Shown: in pieces, positions 48,416 to 60,486 of the stretch | Layout: the number at the start of each line of letters is the position of its first letter | How positions within the stretch are numbered: the stretch's first letter is position 1 | Origin: Apostichopus japonicus | Taxonomy: Eukaryota; Echinodermata; Holothuroidea; Aspidochirotida; Stichopodidae | Assembly: GCF_037975245.1 (NCBI RefSeq) | Contig: NC_092572.1 | Location: 4,351,001 to 4,415,000, forward strand | Direction: 5' to 3' | Length of the DNA: 64,000 bases | Notes under the pieces: model-generated | Databases searched by the model: none | Seen by the model: only the letters and a program-made list of their open reading frames with translations | What the model was told of the DNA's origin: nothing | Position numbers and translations under genes: made by a program

Positions 48416-51157
48416 CAGTATGCGTCCTAACGTGTCGCTTCAGATCAAAGGTGTCGTTGAACCCTTTCTGACAAAACACGCAGCTGTATCTCTTGATGGT
48501 GCTGTGGCATTTCATGTGCCTGTTGAGAAGTCGTTGTAGCGGAAAGACCTTGTTACAGATCTCACAGAGGAAGCTTGAGTCACCGACTGGAAGACCACGA
48601 GAAACATGGTTGGTCATTCTGCCCCTCCCCGGTGCTCTCTTTAAAGGGGCTATGTCCTCCACCGATTGGTCATTGCCTCTGACCGCTTGTAAGAGAAGAG
48701 CGACATTTGAGCCTGACGTCAGAGGCGGTAAAGATGGTGTGTTTTCTTTCAGAGCCGGAGGGACCATCGGCAAAACTGGCATTGGCACCTCTGGGGTGAC
48801 TACTACTGGTGACCCTCCTGAAGTCCCGTTGGTTCTGGCATCTGGCATTATTGTCATAAAATTGTTCAACGAAGTTGCCGTGCTTTGATCATGATTTCTT
48901 TCCAAGACCTCGGAACGATCGGTAAATGACGGACGTGGATGCTGGCTTTGCAAAGGTGTAACACCGTTTCCAAAAGGAGGAAGGGTCGGACCGACTTTGG
49001 ACACATTGGCTTTTTCAGTCAAACTAGGGAGAGAAAATGAACCATTCCTCAAATCTGTAGGAAAACGGGCTGAAGCAAATGGCTGTGCAAGAATAGGAGG
49101 AGGTTGCTCCAAAAGAGGTAAAATTGGCATGGTGGTTCGGTCATTGGCAAGTACATATCTTGGACGGGCAATTTGCAACGGCATGAAGTTAACAAGAGAC
49201 ATAGGTGGTAACAAACTTTGGTGTATAGTACGTTGATCTGATAAATTCGAACGAACAATCTGCGGATCGACGCGACCTGCAGAGAATGGTATGCCACTGT
49301 GATTTATTATTGGTGGGACGCTACTTTGGTTGACGGAAACAAATTGGTTTGGTTGAAAGTGTCTTTGAGTCACCGGAGACGCTGAAACTTCTTCGAAGTG
49401 TCCATGTTCTCTGCCAAAGCTTCTAGTGTAAATCGACGCTGGTAGCCTTGTCATCGGTGCAGCTAAACGAGGGAAAAATTCGTTGGTTCTATACAAATGA
49501 CGGAGATTTGGGTTGAAGTTAGTACTGATAACATCTGGCATGGTTGTAACGGATTTTGCCATAGTGTAGACACTTGACAACGCAGGGGATTGCGTAGGTG
49601 AAATAGTCTCGGTAGACATGGGTAACTTCATTGAAACTTGCTCACGTGTAACCTCATGGGAATCACGTTCTTTTGGTGCTGTCGTTGAAGGAATATTGAT
49701 GAGTTTGGATACACTGTTAATTCTTGATGCTTTGTTTTCACTAGATTGATAAGTCTTAGATACATTTGGTTCTTCATCGTCATTAATACGAAGAGAGTTA
49801 CTCAGCTCTGTGCACTCCTCTGCTAGTGGATAAACAAGTGTCTTGTCGGAATCGCTGCTATCGTTTTCCAACGAACTCAGTTCCTGAGTAGGAGACTTAA
49901 GCTCATCTCGTGATTTTTCCAGGCTCTCTGATAAACTAACTTTGTCAAGCTTGTCACCAGAAATTCCATTTTGTACAGAATCAACCCGGAATGAAGTAGT
50001 TGGCACGTCTTGAATCAGCTCCACAGGAGACCAAACCGTACGTCTAACACTGTTTGCTTTGGGGTGAGAAGGGTCCCCATTGGAAGTTTGAGGCACATTG
50101 TTGGGAAGTTTTGGAAGAAGTTCGGACTCCGTTGATGTATTATTATTATTACGGAGATATGAAGCTGCTATTTTGTGTCTCTTTCGAGGAGGAAGCGCTT
50201 CTATTGGAAGGGAAGCCAAATTTTGGAAAGACCGCACAGGAACTGGAGGAAGCTTTCGACATTCTGCTAAACCTGTTTGCACATCGTTCACTTTTTCTGT
50301 TTGCTTTTCAACCGTTTTATGGTTCACTGGTGATGTCTGAATCAAGGACATTTTAAACGAAGCGGCATCATCGTTCGATTTTCGAAGCAGCCACAGCTGT
50401 GGTTCGTGGTTATTACCATTCACCTTGTTTCGAGTCGACTTTTTCTCTTTAATTTTTCTCTCCGAGATGTGTTTGCTGGGGGATGAATTGCATGAGGATC
50501 CATTGGAAATTACACCATTGGCAGAGGGAGGTTGGCTTCTCTTGTCTCTTTGGACGCATGTTTTCAAACCATTTTTATGACCATTCAAGAGAAGATGTGT
50601 TTTTTCTCCAACCTTTTCATCATTATCACTATTCTTTCCGTTGATGGAAACTTCATGTTCTGGTTCACGCGGGTAATCTGCGCAGAGGTCAGGCAATGCA
50701 ATTACACCATTGGCAGAGGGACTTCGAGTTCTTGATTCCCTTTGGACGCATGTTTCCAATCCACTTTTATGACCATTCAAGATGGGGGATAGTTTTCCTC
50801 CAACTGTTTCATCGTGACAACTATTCCTTCCGTTGGTTGAACCATTATGTTCGGGTACCCGTGGGCGATCTGCGCAGATGTCAGCCAAGGCATACAACAG
50901 TGGTTTGGCATTACCAGAACTATTCCTATCTCCAGCATTCAGGGTATTTGAACCCAAAGATCTACCATTTTGTTCTAAGATAACTTTCAAAATGCCGTGT
51001 GTTGGTTTCGTTGAAAAGGAATTGGCTGAAATATGCGATTGGTTTGTTTGTAATTTAGCTTTTGCGTGGTTTGTTATGAATCCGTTCGTCATTGAGAGAT
51101 CTGAATGTGAAAAGTTGATAACAGTAGACCGTGTTGCGTTATTTGTTCCCGGAAAAC
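48416..51157 (-). CDS. ovo: Ovo-like transcription factor, coding exon 2 (regulatory region, fingers 1-2)
   Basis: A 2742-nt exon. The acceptor is ATCGTTTCGACAG at 51159-51158; the donor is ACTG|GTAAGT. In the 1066-residue model it covers residues 26-940. The first 860 residues are low-complexity and polar (Asn, Ser, Pro, Thr), as in long fly Ovo/Svb proteins and unlike the short vertebrate OVOLs. They include a tandem duplication of a 64-residue segment (about 116-242). The end encodes finger 1 (888-910, C890/C893/H906/H910, FLCEICNKVFPLQRLLNRH) and finger 2 (916-938, C918/C921/H934/H938, GFNDTFDLKRHVRTH), which match Ovo fingers closely. The frame stays open about 40 nt upstream of the acceptor to an in-frame ATG at 51197 (MHQIVLS...). 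That start is possible if the upstream exon is skipped but is less likely, because the acceptor phase fits the exon at 57417. Confidence 0.9.
50508..50888 (-). repeat. 192-bp in-frame tandem duplication inside ovo exon 2
   Basis: Residues about 116-178 and 180-242 align with a constant 64-residue offset. The common landmarks are D(I/L)CAD-PR-PEH, NG(R/K)NS, NGHK(S/N)GL(E/K)TCVQR and SANGVI. At the DNA level ACCATTGGCAGAGGG recurs 192 bp apart (about 50515 and 50706). Function is unknown. Confidence 0.85.
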
Positions 51158-54100
51158 CTGTCGAAACGATAGAAAACGATAAAACAATTTGATGCAAAGA
51201 ACTTAAAATTTGTAATTTGTTTCTCTTTGAAACCTGAACTAGTCTAATAATTTACTTAAGAAATCAATTAATGAATCAGTTAATAAACAAATAATATTTT
51301 ATTAAGTGGCTCTCTCAAGTCAAACAATTTTCACTTTTGGTAAGTAGAAATGAAATTATCAGGAGCATAATTCAGTGTTTTAATCTCTCCTTATATTTTG
51401 TTTCAGTCATACGAGGTGAGGTAACTTGCATAATTGGTGTCAATTTATTTAATTTACGAGGCCTTTATTCCGAAGCAAAGGAACAATCATATTGTTATTT
51501 TGTGTGCTTTTTCTGTTTCCTTCTTATTGTAATTCTTGCGGAATCAAGCCCTCATTCCCGAATAAAAAGTTAACGCGCAATTTGATTTGTGTTCATAACA
51601 TTCAATTTAGGTTGGTCTGACGAGGGGAGGATGGAGGTCACAGTCATAGAGCATAGAGAACCCGAGTCAATTTGGACTCCGGAAAATTTGAGAGAAAAGG
51701 AAGAGACTAAGAGCCCTTAAAAACATAGTTATTCATTGGACCCGATCTGACTCTCCACGCTTCTGAAGATTTTCGCGGAACAGGTTCCATACGTGCATGC
51801 TCTAAGAGGATGTTAGTACAATTAAGGATCAAACTGTAACACAAGTTCCGTCACGCGTGAACGAGTTTGCAAACTCGATAGGGAATTTTGTGAGGTTCGA
51901 AGAAAGTCTGATGGTTCGTTATCATTCTCTGTGCATCAACTGCACAATCCACCACGTTGCAAATTTAGAGGGCACTCTACCAATCCCACATCGTTCTTTT
52001 AAATTTATGTAACCATCCTGAGTGCGCGTATTAACTTGGATTAGTTTTATCAATGTTGTAACTTTTATATTTGAGTTTATTTAGCTCCCTGGAGAGTTTG
52101 AGACATCCATTGATATATTGCTCAAATTCTTGTGACGTAGTTTTTAGTGTCTAATCTCCTAAACTAAACAAAGACAATGCATACGGTCTTTCATGCAAGG
52201 AAGAATTACTTTTAGGGATAGAGGGCGCTCGGTGACAAAACGTTAAATATGGAGATACATGTTATTGTAAGCTATGTGGTGAATGACAATGTCACAGCAA
52301 TGCAGAGATATGCTCATGTAAATTTCGGTTAAAAGTGAAATAAAGGCCAAGTATGCTTGTTCACAGCAACAACGAAAAGAAAAATGTCTGAAGCGTTAAT
52401 GTTTGACTTACTCTCAAATTGTTACAACATTAACAACATCAAACGTTTAACTGGTTTAATCATTTCCGTTCGTATAACCGATGAATTTCCGGGTTTGACA
52501 AGGATAATTTAATGGCCTACCAGAAAGAAACGATGGTTCTTAATTTTCTGTTTGAGTGTAAGTTATCAAATTGTGGCAAAACATATGACTGTAATCTTTA
52601 TCATCGCTGAAGAACATTTACGTGATGACAACATTATATCGAAAGTGTCAAGTCTGTACTTGTAACAGTTGTAATAATCTTATTTTCCAAATCTCAAATT
52701 ACACCCATGCAGGAAGATGAAACCACCTCCCCCATCCCAACTCCAACCTACCCCCCTCCCCCACACAATATGTTGTTTAATTTGACCAATCATTGCGCAT
52801 GACTCTGGTATTCTCTGTCACGTCCGAAAAAGACGTGTCTTACAAAAAACAAAAAGTTAATGAGCTTGGGGGGGGGGGGGGGTCTTTTGTAAAACTGCTG
52901 AAGGTTTTAGTCATCATTAATTCGTTTATAAATACAACTTTTGTAAAGTTAAGTTTCATATTTAAATCTACATTTTGAAGGATTTAAGTAAAACACTTTC
53001 AATACTTTGCTCAAATGTATAACGTTCGTATAGGACTATATAATGCACTGTACTATGTCCAAACACCCTGTATTTTGTATAGGTTCGCATACTTGTACTG
53101 TATATGGGACGGTGAGAAATCAAAGAATTTGCTGTGGCGACCCGACGTGACCTTTCTACACGAAATGCATATGTAATAGACTAAGCAAGAATCTTTATAT
53201 CGACGTGGCTCATAATCGGATAATAAGCCATATTGCTGACGAAATGGTCCCTCCTTTTTGCAAAATTGTTGTAAGATTCAAGACGTTTTTCGCGCAAAAT
53301 ATGTTTGGTACAAGTTTGGAGTAGCGTAAGGATCACAGTTAATGGTATGAAGGCGTCACTTTGGGATGATATTTCAGCACAATAAGCCGCTTTAATGGTT
53401 AGGGCGAACTAGTAAGAAAAAGAAATGACCATTATAACATCCATATAACTATCATTCAAGTTTGTTTGATGGCAGTTCGTAGAGTTCAAATGATGACGTA
53501 ATAGAAACCGCTAATAGAAAACGACTATTATTCTCTCAACCACACTTGAACCAGTCATCCAAGCTCTTACCTTCTGAAGAGAGAGATTTACTTGGCGTAA
53601 CAGATTTCCAAGAAGTTTATCAAATAATTCTTCTGAACTGTTTGTTTGTTAAATAGCCTAGGGTATAACTTAACACTGAGTTTAGCTGTAAATGGATTCT
53701 TATGATATGTGTAGCCAGGGGTGTCTCCAATGCATTATACATGGATGGGGGAGGGGGGGGGGTCTAGTGGTAGTGTCATGTTTTTCCGACTAAAGAGAAG
53801 AAAAACACCAATAGGAAGTTATGATAAACAAAGTGCGAGTACAACGGGGTAGGGTCCAGTGGGCAGGGGTCCGCTGAAGCCTAAGGGTCCCCTATATGTG
53901 GATGTCCAGGCCCACTGAAAATGCAAAAATGACGCTAAAATGCAACCTGTACTATGGCAGATGAGTTGTAATGGAAATATGGTGTTGTATACAGACTACA
54001 TATACATTCCAATCTCCTAACTTCCCTGCAACCCCCCCCCCCCCTTTCCAACCGTTTGTCTGTCGCTCTCTCTGTGTTAATGGTGTACCTAGACTAGCTG

Positions 54101-54849
54101 GCACTCGGGCGGATCCTTCCTTTGTCACCCCGTGCGGGGTATGCCGTCCCTGGGGGAGGGGTCTAAATGCTAATGGGAGGGGGTGACCTCCTTTGAGTAA
54201 GTTTTGTTGGGTAAGGTGGCTTGGATGCGAAACGGTGGTATCTTTGGCTATGCTTTGAACTGCAGGATTATATTTTAGGAATTCCATTCTTTAGTGAATG
54301 CTTTTTAACTTTTTGACTTAAATTTTGACGGTTGCATGGGTGCATGGGGTGTCACATCACCACCCCCACCCCTTCCCCCTCTAGCTACGTCCCTACGTAA
54401 AACTCGAATGCGTATCACTCGTCCTTTTGATAAACACCATGAAGTGCTATCGATATTAGTACTCATTTACATCCAATTTTAATCATGATTATGTATAGTG
54501 TATCATTATAATCTCCAATCATAACTCATTGGTCGAAAACGTAGGGCTTCAGCTTTCTGAAGTCACATGTATAGACCTAGCTAATGCATATTCAACGTGC
54601 TCCTGCTTATCTACGCCATAGATACAGTTAGGCATAAATTCAAGGCTACTTCCGGTGGAAGATCCACTTCTTAACAAAAGGAAGCACTTATATTGCAATC
54701 ATATGTCGTTCACATTAAAGATCTTTTCTCATGGATATATGATAGCGGAATGTAGATAATTAACGGGATGTAAAGGTCATTGATTTATTAAATAACAGCG
54801 GAAACATTGCTGGACATCAAGCTATAAGTGTCGGACTATGACTAAGTCT

Positions 54850-54960
54850 GAATCGCGGGCGCCCGGGCCTAAAAATATAGAGGACGCCAGTGGTTTAAGG
54901 CTGTTCTCTGCACTGAACGAAGCTCCACCCACACTCTGCAAGGCCGAGCACCGACCAATA
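54850..54960 (-). promoter_or_regulatory. Candidate alternative promoter in ovo intron 1
   Basis: On the minus strand a CCAAT box (54955-54959, reverse orientation), a GGGTGG motif and a TATATTTT box (54879-54872) precede a GC-rich CCCGGGCGCCCGCG segment, an unusually CG-rich island in this intron. Spacing is plausible for a core promoter. No first exon with a matching donor was identified, so this is only a candidate. Confidence 0.2.
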
Positions 54961-56047
54961 GGCAAGGAGTTGATAATTAATTAATGGACGACAAGGGTGT
55001 TGATGGGTCATGTTGTAAAGTCTTATCCAACAATATATTGTTGTAACGTTGAACAGAAAACCCAAAATGGGAGATAATATGTTTTATTTGCGTAGGCGTA
55101 TAAGAAGCTTACTTGCGTTTGATCTCGTATACGGAGGGCTCAAACAATTAACGAGAAAACATTCAGCAAGTTCTGAAGGGAAGATCCTCAAAAATTGAGA
55201 TTATTTCCTGGTTAGTTAGAATATTGCATACTGTAGTTAGACACCCACACTACGTTCCCCAATTCGTTCCTTATTTAACCCCACGCCCCCCACCCCCCCC
55301 CCCCCAACCATAAAAAGTGTCTACTGCCTATGTATGACCTGAAGATTCACACGATAGAACAATCTGTAACGTTAACCCTCCCCCCCACCTTTTTCAAACA
55401 ATAGCCCCCTAATAAAGCCTAATATACAGGTATACGTCTCATGTTAATCAATCAATATACAAATCAATGAACTCTTCACGATGAAAATAATGATGATTTA
55501 ATTACTTAAATCGCTATTATTACTGTTGTTTTTAAATTATAGGTCCGATTTCTGTGACTGACTAGCAATAACAACATTACCCAGCATACAGCTAAGTCTA
55601 GCATTTGTTTCCCCCCATTCAGTTAAAACACAATTTGTTTTTTGAGTAGACTCGATTTAAACTTTATTTCTATTCGTGGTTTACTACGACTGCTTTCAAG
55701 TTAAGTTTTTTTTTTTTTTTTACTTTACTTTACTAAGTCTTTCTATCTTTCTCTGTTTATTTCACTTTGAATTAATTATCTCGCAAAGCAACACACCGCT
55801 TTAAACATTTCACAGTTAAGCTTTGAAGAAATATTATAATCTCCAACTGTGGTAATGCTATAATGTTTTCCTTTACAGGATTTTAATCTCTTTTCATTAC
55901 TGCTACATTCTTCTGCTACATTGTTTTTCTTGTACTTTTGTTTTATTTACCTTCATTTTGAGTTTAAGATACCGCCTAAACACTCCCAAGATAAGATTCT
56001 GTCCAGATATACTTAAAAATCGACAAATACATTGCTACATTGTTTAA

Positions 56048-56049
56048 TC

Positions 56050-56128
<79 letters not shown>
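56048..56128. repeat. (TA)n microsatellite
   Basis: About 80 bp of TA within ovo intron 1. Confidence 0.9.
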
Positions 56129-56131
<3 letters not shown>

Positions 56132-56665
56132 CCTATACTACTTTAAAGCCGGCGTGGTTCCCATCCCTTCCCTCACTAAGCTGCCCCTTTGTCAGTACAT
56201 CCCATAATCCAAAGACTACGGGATAAACTTCTTTATTGTGAGTATAATATACAGCGTACGATAACTCATATGCATTACCAGGACCTCGGATCTATTTTCA
56301 AACGGACGCCCGTTTCAAGGAAATCAGTTACGTAATCATTCATTTGGGTTCCTGTAAATATTGATACAGGTGATCGATTAAGGAGTCGGTCAAAGTCAAG
56401 ATCTTTTATCTATTTAGGCCCGTTCTTCCTGCCTATTATTATTACAGGACATTGAAAACTGTTGACCGAGAGAGTTTCCTTTATAATGCTGGTTGTGTTA
56501 TAATGTACAATTCTTAACTGTTGTTTTCCTATGCTAAGTACGGTAACTTTTTTTTGCAGGGCGTTGAACTTGTGAAAAGACATGTTACGTAACATTACTA
56601 ACCTACATGCATCAGTGCTTACTACGTGTTTACCAGCTTGAAACACATTGAGTACTATGTACATG

Positions 56666-56666
<1 letters not shown>

Positions 56667-56721
<55 letters not shown>
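56667..56721. repeat. (TA)n microsatellite
   Basis: About 55 bp of TA within ovo intron 1. Confidence 0.9.
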
Positions 56722-56723
<2 letters not shown>

Positions 56724-57416
56724 GCTTAAAGTTTAATTTGTCCATATGCCAGTTCGCCCCGATTTCCCAGTTCGGCCCAATTACAAACCAGGTCAAATCC
56801 CATACGTCTTTTGTGTATACTTTCCTGTTTGTGGTCAGACTACAACGAAAACCCCTGTAGGTAAGGAGTGTGGGGGGGGGGTACACATTACAGCGCTATG
56901 AACACATCTGTCCCTCTACAGACATAGTCAGTCCTCTATAAACATCTCTGTTGGAGATGGAATTTTCATGATAATTGAAAATATTTTTATGTTGATATAT
57001 GATACTAGAGAAAAGTTAAGAGTTTGTGTTAATAGTTCGTTGCGTGCACTTTCCATATGACTTATTGAGATGAAAATGTTAATTGGTATCTCTATGAAAT
57101 TAAGCAGGGACGAGTACAGGGAGGGGACGGGGGGGGGGGGTTGTGGACACTACACGCTTTATGGCACGGGCATTTCTTAACTTTTACCGATGTTTTCTAA
57201 TGTACCGCAAATTTGGTATGAATTTCAATATCTACCAATACTTGTTTCCAAGGTTCCCTCATTCAATCAACCAGCCTAGCCGGCTTCTGATGATCACGTG
57301 AACACATTGTACCCGATTGTACCATAAAGAGCGGTTGGCAGAAGTAGGGGCAATGGGGGAGGGGAGCGGTAAACTTGATGAAAATAAAATTGTTCTTTAA
57401 AAAGAACCGTCCATAC

Positions 57417-57492
57417 CTGCTATTTTCTTTTCCTGACCGTTTTCGATGACACCATTTCCCCTAGAAGTGATCGGTGAGATAGGTCCAGCCAT
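57417..57492 (-). CDS. ovo: Ovo-like transcription factor, coding exon 1
   Basis: ATG at 57492-57490 lies in a strong context (GTTAGCCATGG) and is the first in-frame ATG after an upstream TGA. The exon encodes MAGPISPITSRGNGVIENGQ plus EKKIA and ends GCAG|GTATGG. Its final G joins GT of exon 2 to give Gly26. The three coding exons sum to 3201 nt, exactly 1067 codons, which supports the join. The N-terminus lacks the SNAG repressor motif (MPRxFLVK-type) of vertebrate OVOLs. A search by eye of the minus strand from 51.2 to 64 kb found no SNAG-like start. This may therefore be the start of a SNAG-less isoform or of the only isoform. It is unproven without transcript data, and the peptide is short. 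Confidence 0.6.
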
Positions 57493-57560
57493 GGCTAACG
57501 GTGCATCCCGCTGGGATCCCCTGCGCTGATTTCACCACCCGGTAAATATATTTCCTTCGA
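57493..57560 (-). promoter_or_regulatory. Candidate core promoter and 5' leader of ovo
   Basis: On the minus strand TATATTTA (57550-57543) lies about 55 bp upstream of the ATG, so initiation near 57520 would give a leader of about 30 nt. CCGTTA, the core word bound by Ovo proteins (CNGTTA), sits 3 bp upstream of the ATG (57501-57496). Both words are short and could be fortuitous. Confidence 0.3.
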
Positions 57561-60170
57561 AAATCCTTTTTGATCTTATTTTATTGTATATTTAATTATT
57601 ATTTGCGCAGATAATTCTCGACCATAAACGTATTCCTGGATCTGAAAAAAAAATCATTCGTTCTGATGTGATGTGTTTCTCTTCAAATATATTTCCAAGA
57701 AAAATTCCGTTCGATTGATTTTGAATCGATGCCCCAATTCACCGATGTTTTTTTTTTTTTTGTTATATATCTTTGGACACAGTATAACAATGAGTTATGG
57801 CTCACATAGCATTTCCGCGAATGTTACTACAACTGCATACAGCTAAGTAGCATACCATGTGCGACATGGACCTCAGCCACAAGACCAAAGATTGTATTTG
57901 CTCTTAACTTCAACTCCTTCGAAGAAAAAATTAGACAATGAAAAGGTCACGGATGGAAATCAATAACAGGAGATCTCACTGTATACCGTTGAAGTTAATT
58001 CCAGACCTGAGCTACAGAGATAAATGGAACATTAACAATTGGCGAAGAAACCATCCCATCCATGAGTTAGGACAATAGTAAGCAGCAGGTCTTAGTGAAG
58101 AAGTGCGACTCCGTTACGCTTGATTCGGTATTGTGTGTGCTATACTTTTACCCACACACAAACCATCGCAAACCTCATCAATGGCCTTATTTCCAGGAAT
58201 ATCCGACCGCTAACTTTTAAAGACTTTTACCGTACACTGCTCTAACTGTCTCAGTTAGAAGAAGAATCTTTGAAACATTCTTCCTTTTTGCAATGGAGGA
58301 GGAAAGCAAAGTTTATGTTCGAAAACTTAAGAAGAAGAAAAAACGAAATGTAACTTTGAAAAGTGGTGTAACGAAACCTGTAAAAAGTTAAAAGAAGTCC
58401 GAGATATTTTTAAAAGTATAAGAAAAGGGTAAGCTCCTTTAATTAGCAAATGTTGTCTGTTTTCTTGACCCTTTCATCTATTACGTAATAGCAATAGAGG
58501 AGTGCGGTGTTGCAAGACAAACAAGTATATGCGCTTGCTCACAGAAGGAAGTCAACTACGCATGTTCAATGTTGATTACAATGATTCAAGACTGAAACTT
58601 TCCGGAACTGTCAATAAAATATTGACTGGAACAGCATAACACTTAGTATTGACTATACATGAAATAGTTTACAGAGGATAAGATGGAGTAGTGAAAATGT
58701 GGATTTTAGACAAGCCCGTCACTAGGCTGGAACACGGAGAAGTCCCGACCTTCGTGCAGGTTACTGTGTACCCCCTCCCCCCCCCCCCTCGATATATGCC
58801 ACCACCTTTGTTAAATTGTTCGTGCCCCACGGTCTAAGGAGACGTGGATTAGGGCTTGTGTAATGTAGGTGGTGTTGAATGTGCTTACAAAATTTAGGAG
58901 AAAGTGCATGCCGATAGGCAATGGTGAAATTAGTAGAACTGGCCTGGGGTAAACTAGGAGGTTCGGGAAAATACGGGAAGAATAATATCGTATTTGCATT
59001 TACATGTGATACTAAAGATTTTTTGTTTCACAAAAAAATGACCAGGCGTTATAAAGATCCTCGGGCCGACCTGGTTGTCGATAATGTCGTAATGAAATAC
59101 ACACTCACATATATCTCCATCGTCCGTCTCCCTCCCCTCCTCCCACCCACCTATCCCTCCCATACATCTCATTTCGTTAATCTAGAGACTGCATCTATTT
59201 GCATAATCAAACTGATTTGCTTCATCGCCATATCTACAAGTTGACTTGCTGTGACAGTGACACATGTTATGATTTTTAGTCGCCCCCACCCCATTTTTTT
59301 CTGGTAGAGCGTAGTCATAGGAGTGGGGTGAACCATTTAAACTGGGCACCAATACCAAACATTGCTACACCATTGCGTGTGCCATTCTCCCTTCATCTTC
59401 CTTGAATCAAAGATATTACATGTGACCGTGATTATGTCTAAATGAAGGTAAAGTGAAGTATGTGCAAAGTAAGGGTTTTGGAGGAGGCAAAGGAAGGGTG
59501 AGATTAGGCTTCGAGAAGCATTTTATTTAATTATCTTGTGTTATATGTGTTTTTCTTATCCCAAAAATTCAGTTATAATAGTCATTTATCAAAAGTTCAA
59601 AGTGTCGTTTAGTTCGATATGGTATATGCATTTGAGTATTAATACTATAGGATGAAATAAAAACTAATAAGCAACAGTGGGTGACGGGTGCGGGGAGGGG
59701 TCGGGTGGGGGTTAAGGGAACAAAAGTGAAATTGGTCCCTAAATGACCATACTGGAAAATCTCCATGGAATATGCCATTTATGACTGACCCTTGCCGGTG
59801 AATCCCATGGCAGCCTATCATTACTAAATTGTTGTGCTATTATGGTTGATTTTATAATAATAACGAAGATTTATAATGCGCACGTGTCCACATAGAAAAG
59901 GGCGCTCAAGGTACAAGGGCGCTCGTAGTCTTGGCCAAGTCGTTTTTAATACTCTTTTGCTCGCGTGCATACATGCCTCAGAGTCCGTTTCTGCCTATCA
60001 CGAATGTGCTTGCCCACTGTAATCTACATGCCCGAGGATCTGTCCCGTTACAAACCTAGTATCAATCGAAAGCGTAGCCGGGGTCTTTCTCTGGGCTACA
60101 AATATAAACGGGTAAATAGCTTTGTGAAAAAGAGAAGTACACAAGACTTTTCATACTAGGGTCTTGACAA
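57561..60170. other. Upstream of ovo; no gene seen
   Basis: AT-rich with moderate frames that lack splice context. A C run lies near 58777. Regulatory sequence is expected here but none can be assigned by eye. Confidence 0.4.
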
Positions 60171-60177
60171 GACTCGG

Positions 60178-60245
60178 GTGCTCAAGGCGCAAGGGCGTGC
60201 AAGGCGAAAGGGCGTGCAAGGCGCAAGGGCGCTCAAGGCGCAAAA
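60178..60245. repeat. 17-bp minisatellite, four copies
   Basis: GGCG(T/C)(G/T)CAAGGCG(C/A)AAG-type units in tandem. A related phrase (AAGGGCGCTCAAGGTACAAG) occurs 280 bp upstream near 59897. Confidence 0.8.
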
Positions 60246-60460
60246 GCCAAACTGTTGTAATTATAGAAGGGGCAAGACAGAGCTGATGTGAAGCTGCTTG
60301 TAAGGCGCACTTTCTCGAGCTTTATATTTTATTTTCATGTTTGCTGTCGTTTGGTATCCTTTACTGTTTTTCACTCTTCCGTGGAAGAAGAAAGGAAATA
60401 ACAGAGAGAATTCTCCCTGTATAAGAAAATCTTTTAGCGGACACCAGCCAGTAATTAAGA

Positions 60461-60486
60461 ACAACAACAACAACAACAACAACAAC
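60461..60486. repeat. (AAC)n microsatellite
   Basis: Eight to nine AAC triplets. Confidence 0.9.

Larger units (their letters stand above)
51158..57416 (-). other. Ovo intron 1 (6.3 kb)
   Basis: Bounded by donor GTATGG and acceptor CGACAG in matching phase (G|GT). It contains two (TA)n tracts, several G or C runs (52868, 53752, 54031, 55296, 57130), hAT-end scraps (TAGCTACGTCCCT near 54385; CAGGGGTGTCTCC near 53716) and a candidate alternative promoter at 54850-54960. No further coding exon was recognised. Confidence 0.65.

Noticed and set aside
48493-48888. Plus-strand open frames across the Ovo exon (also 49049-51192)
   Set aside because: Antisense shadows of the long coding exon, with no features of their own.
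51158-51197. ATG at 51197 as the start of the Ovo protein
   Set aside because: The 40 nt after it look like an intron end (pyrimidine-rich, CGACAG), and the exon at 57417-57492 joins in phase. Kept only as a possible alternative start.
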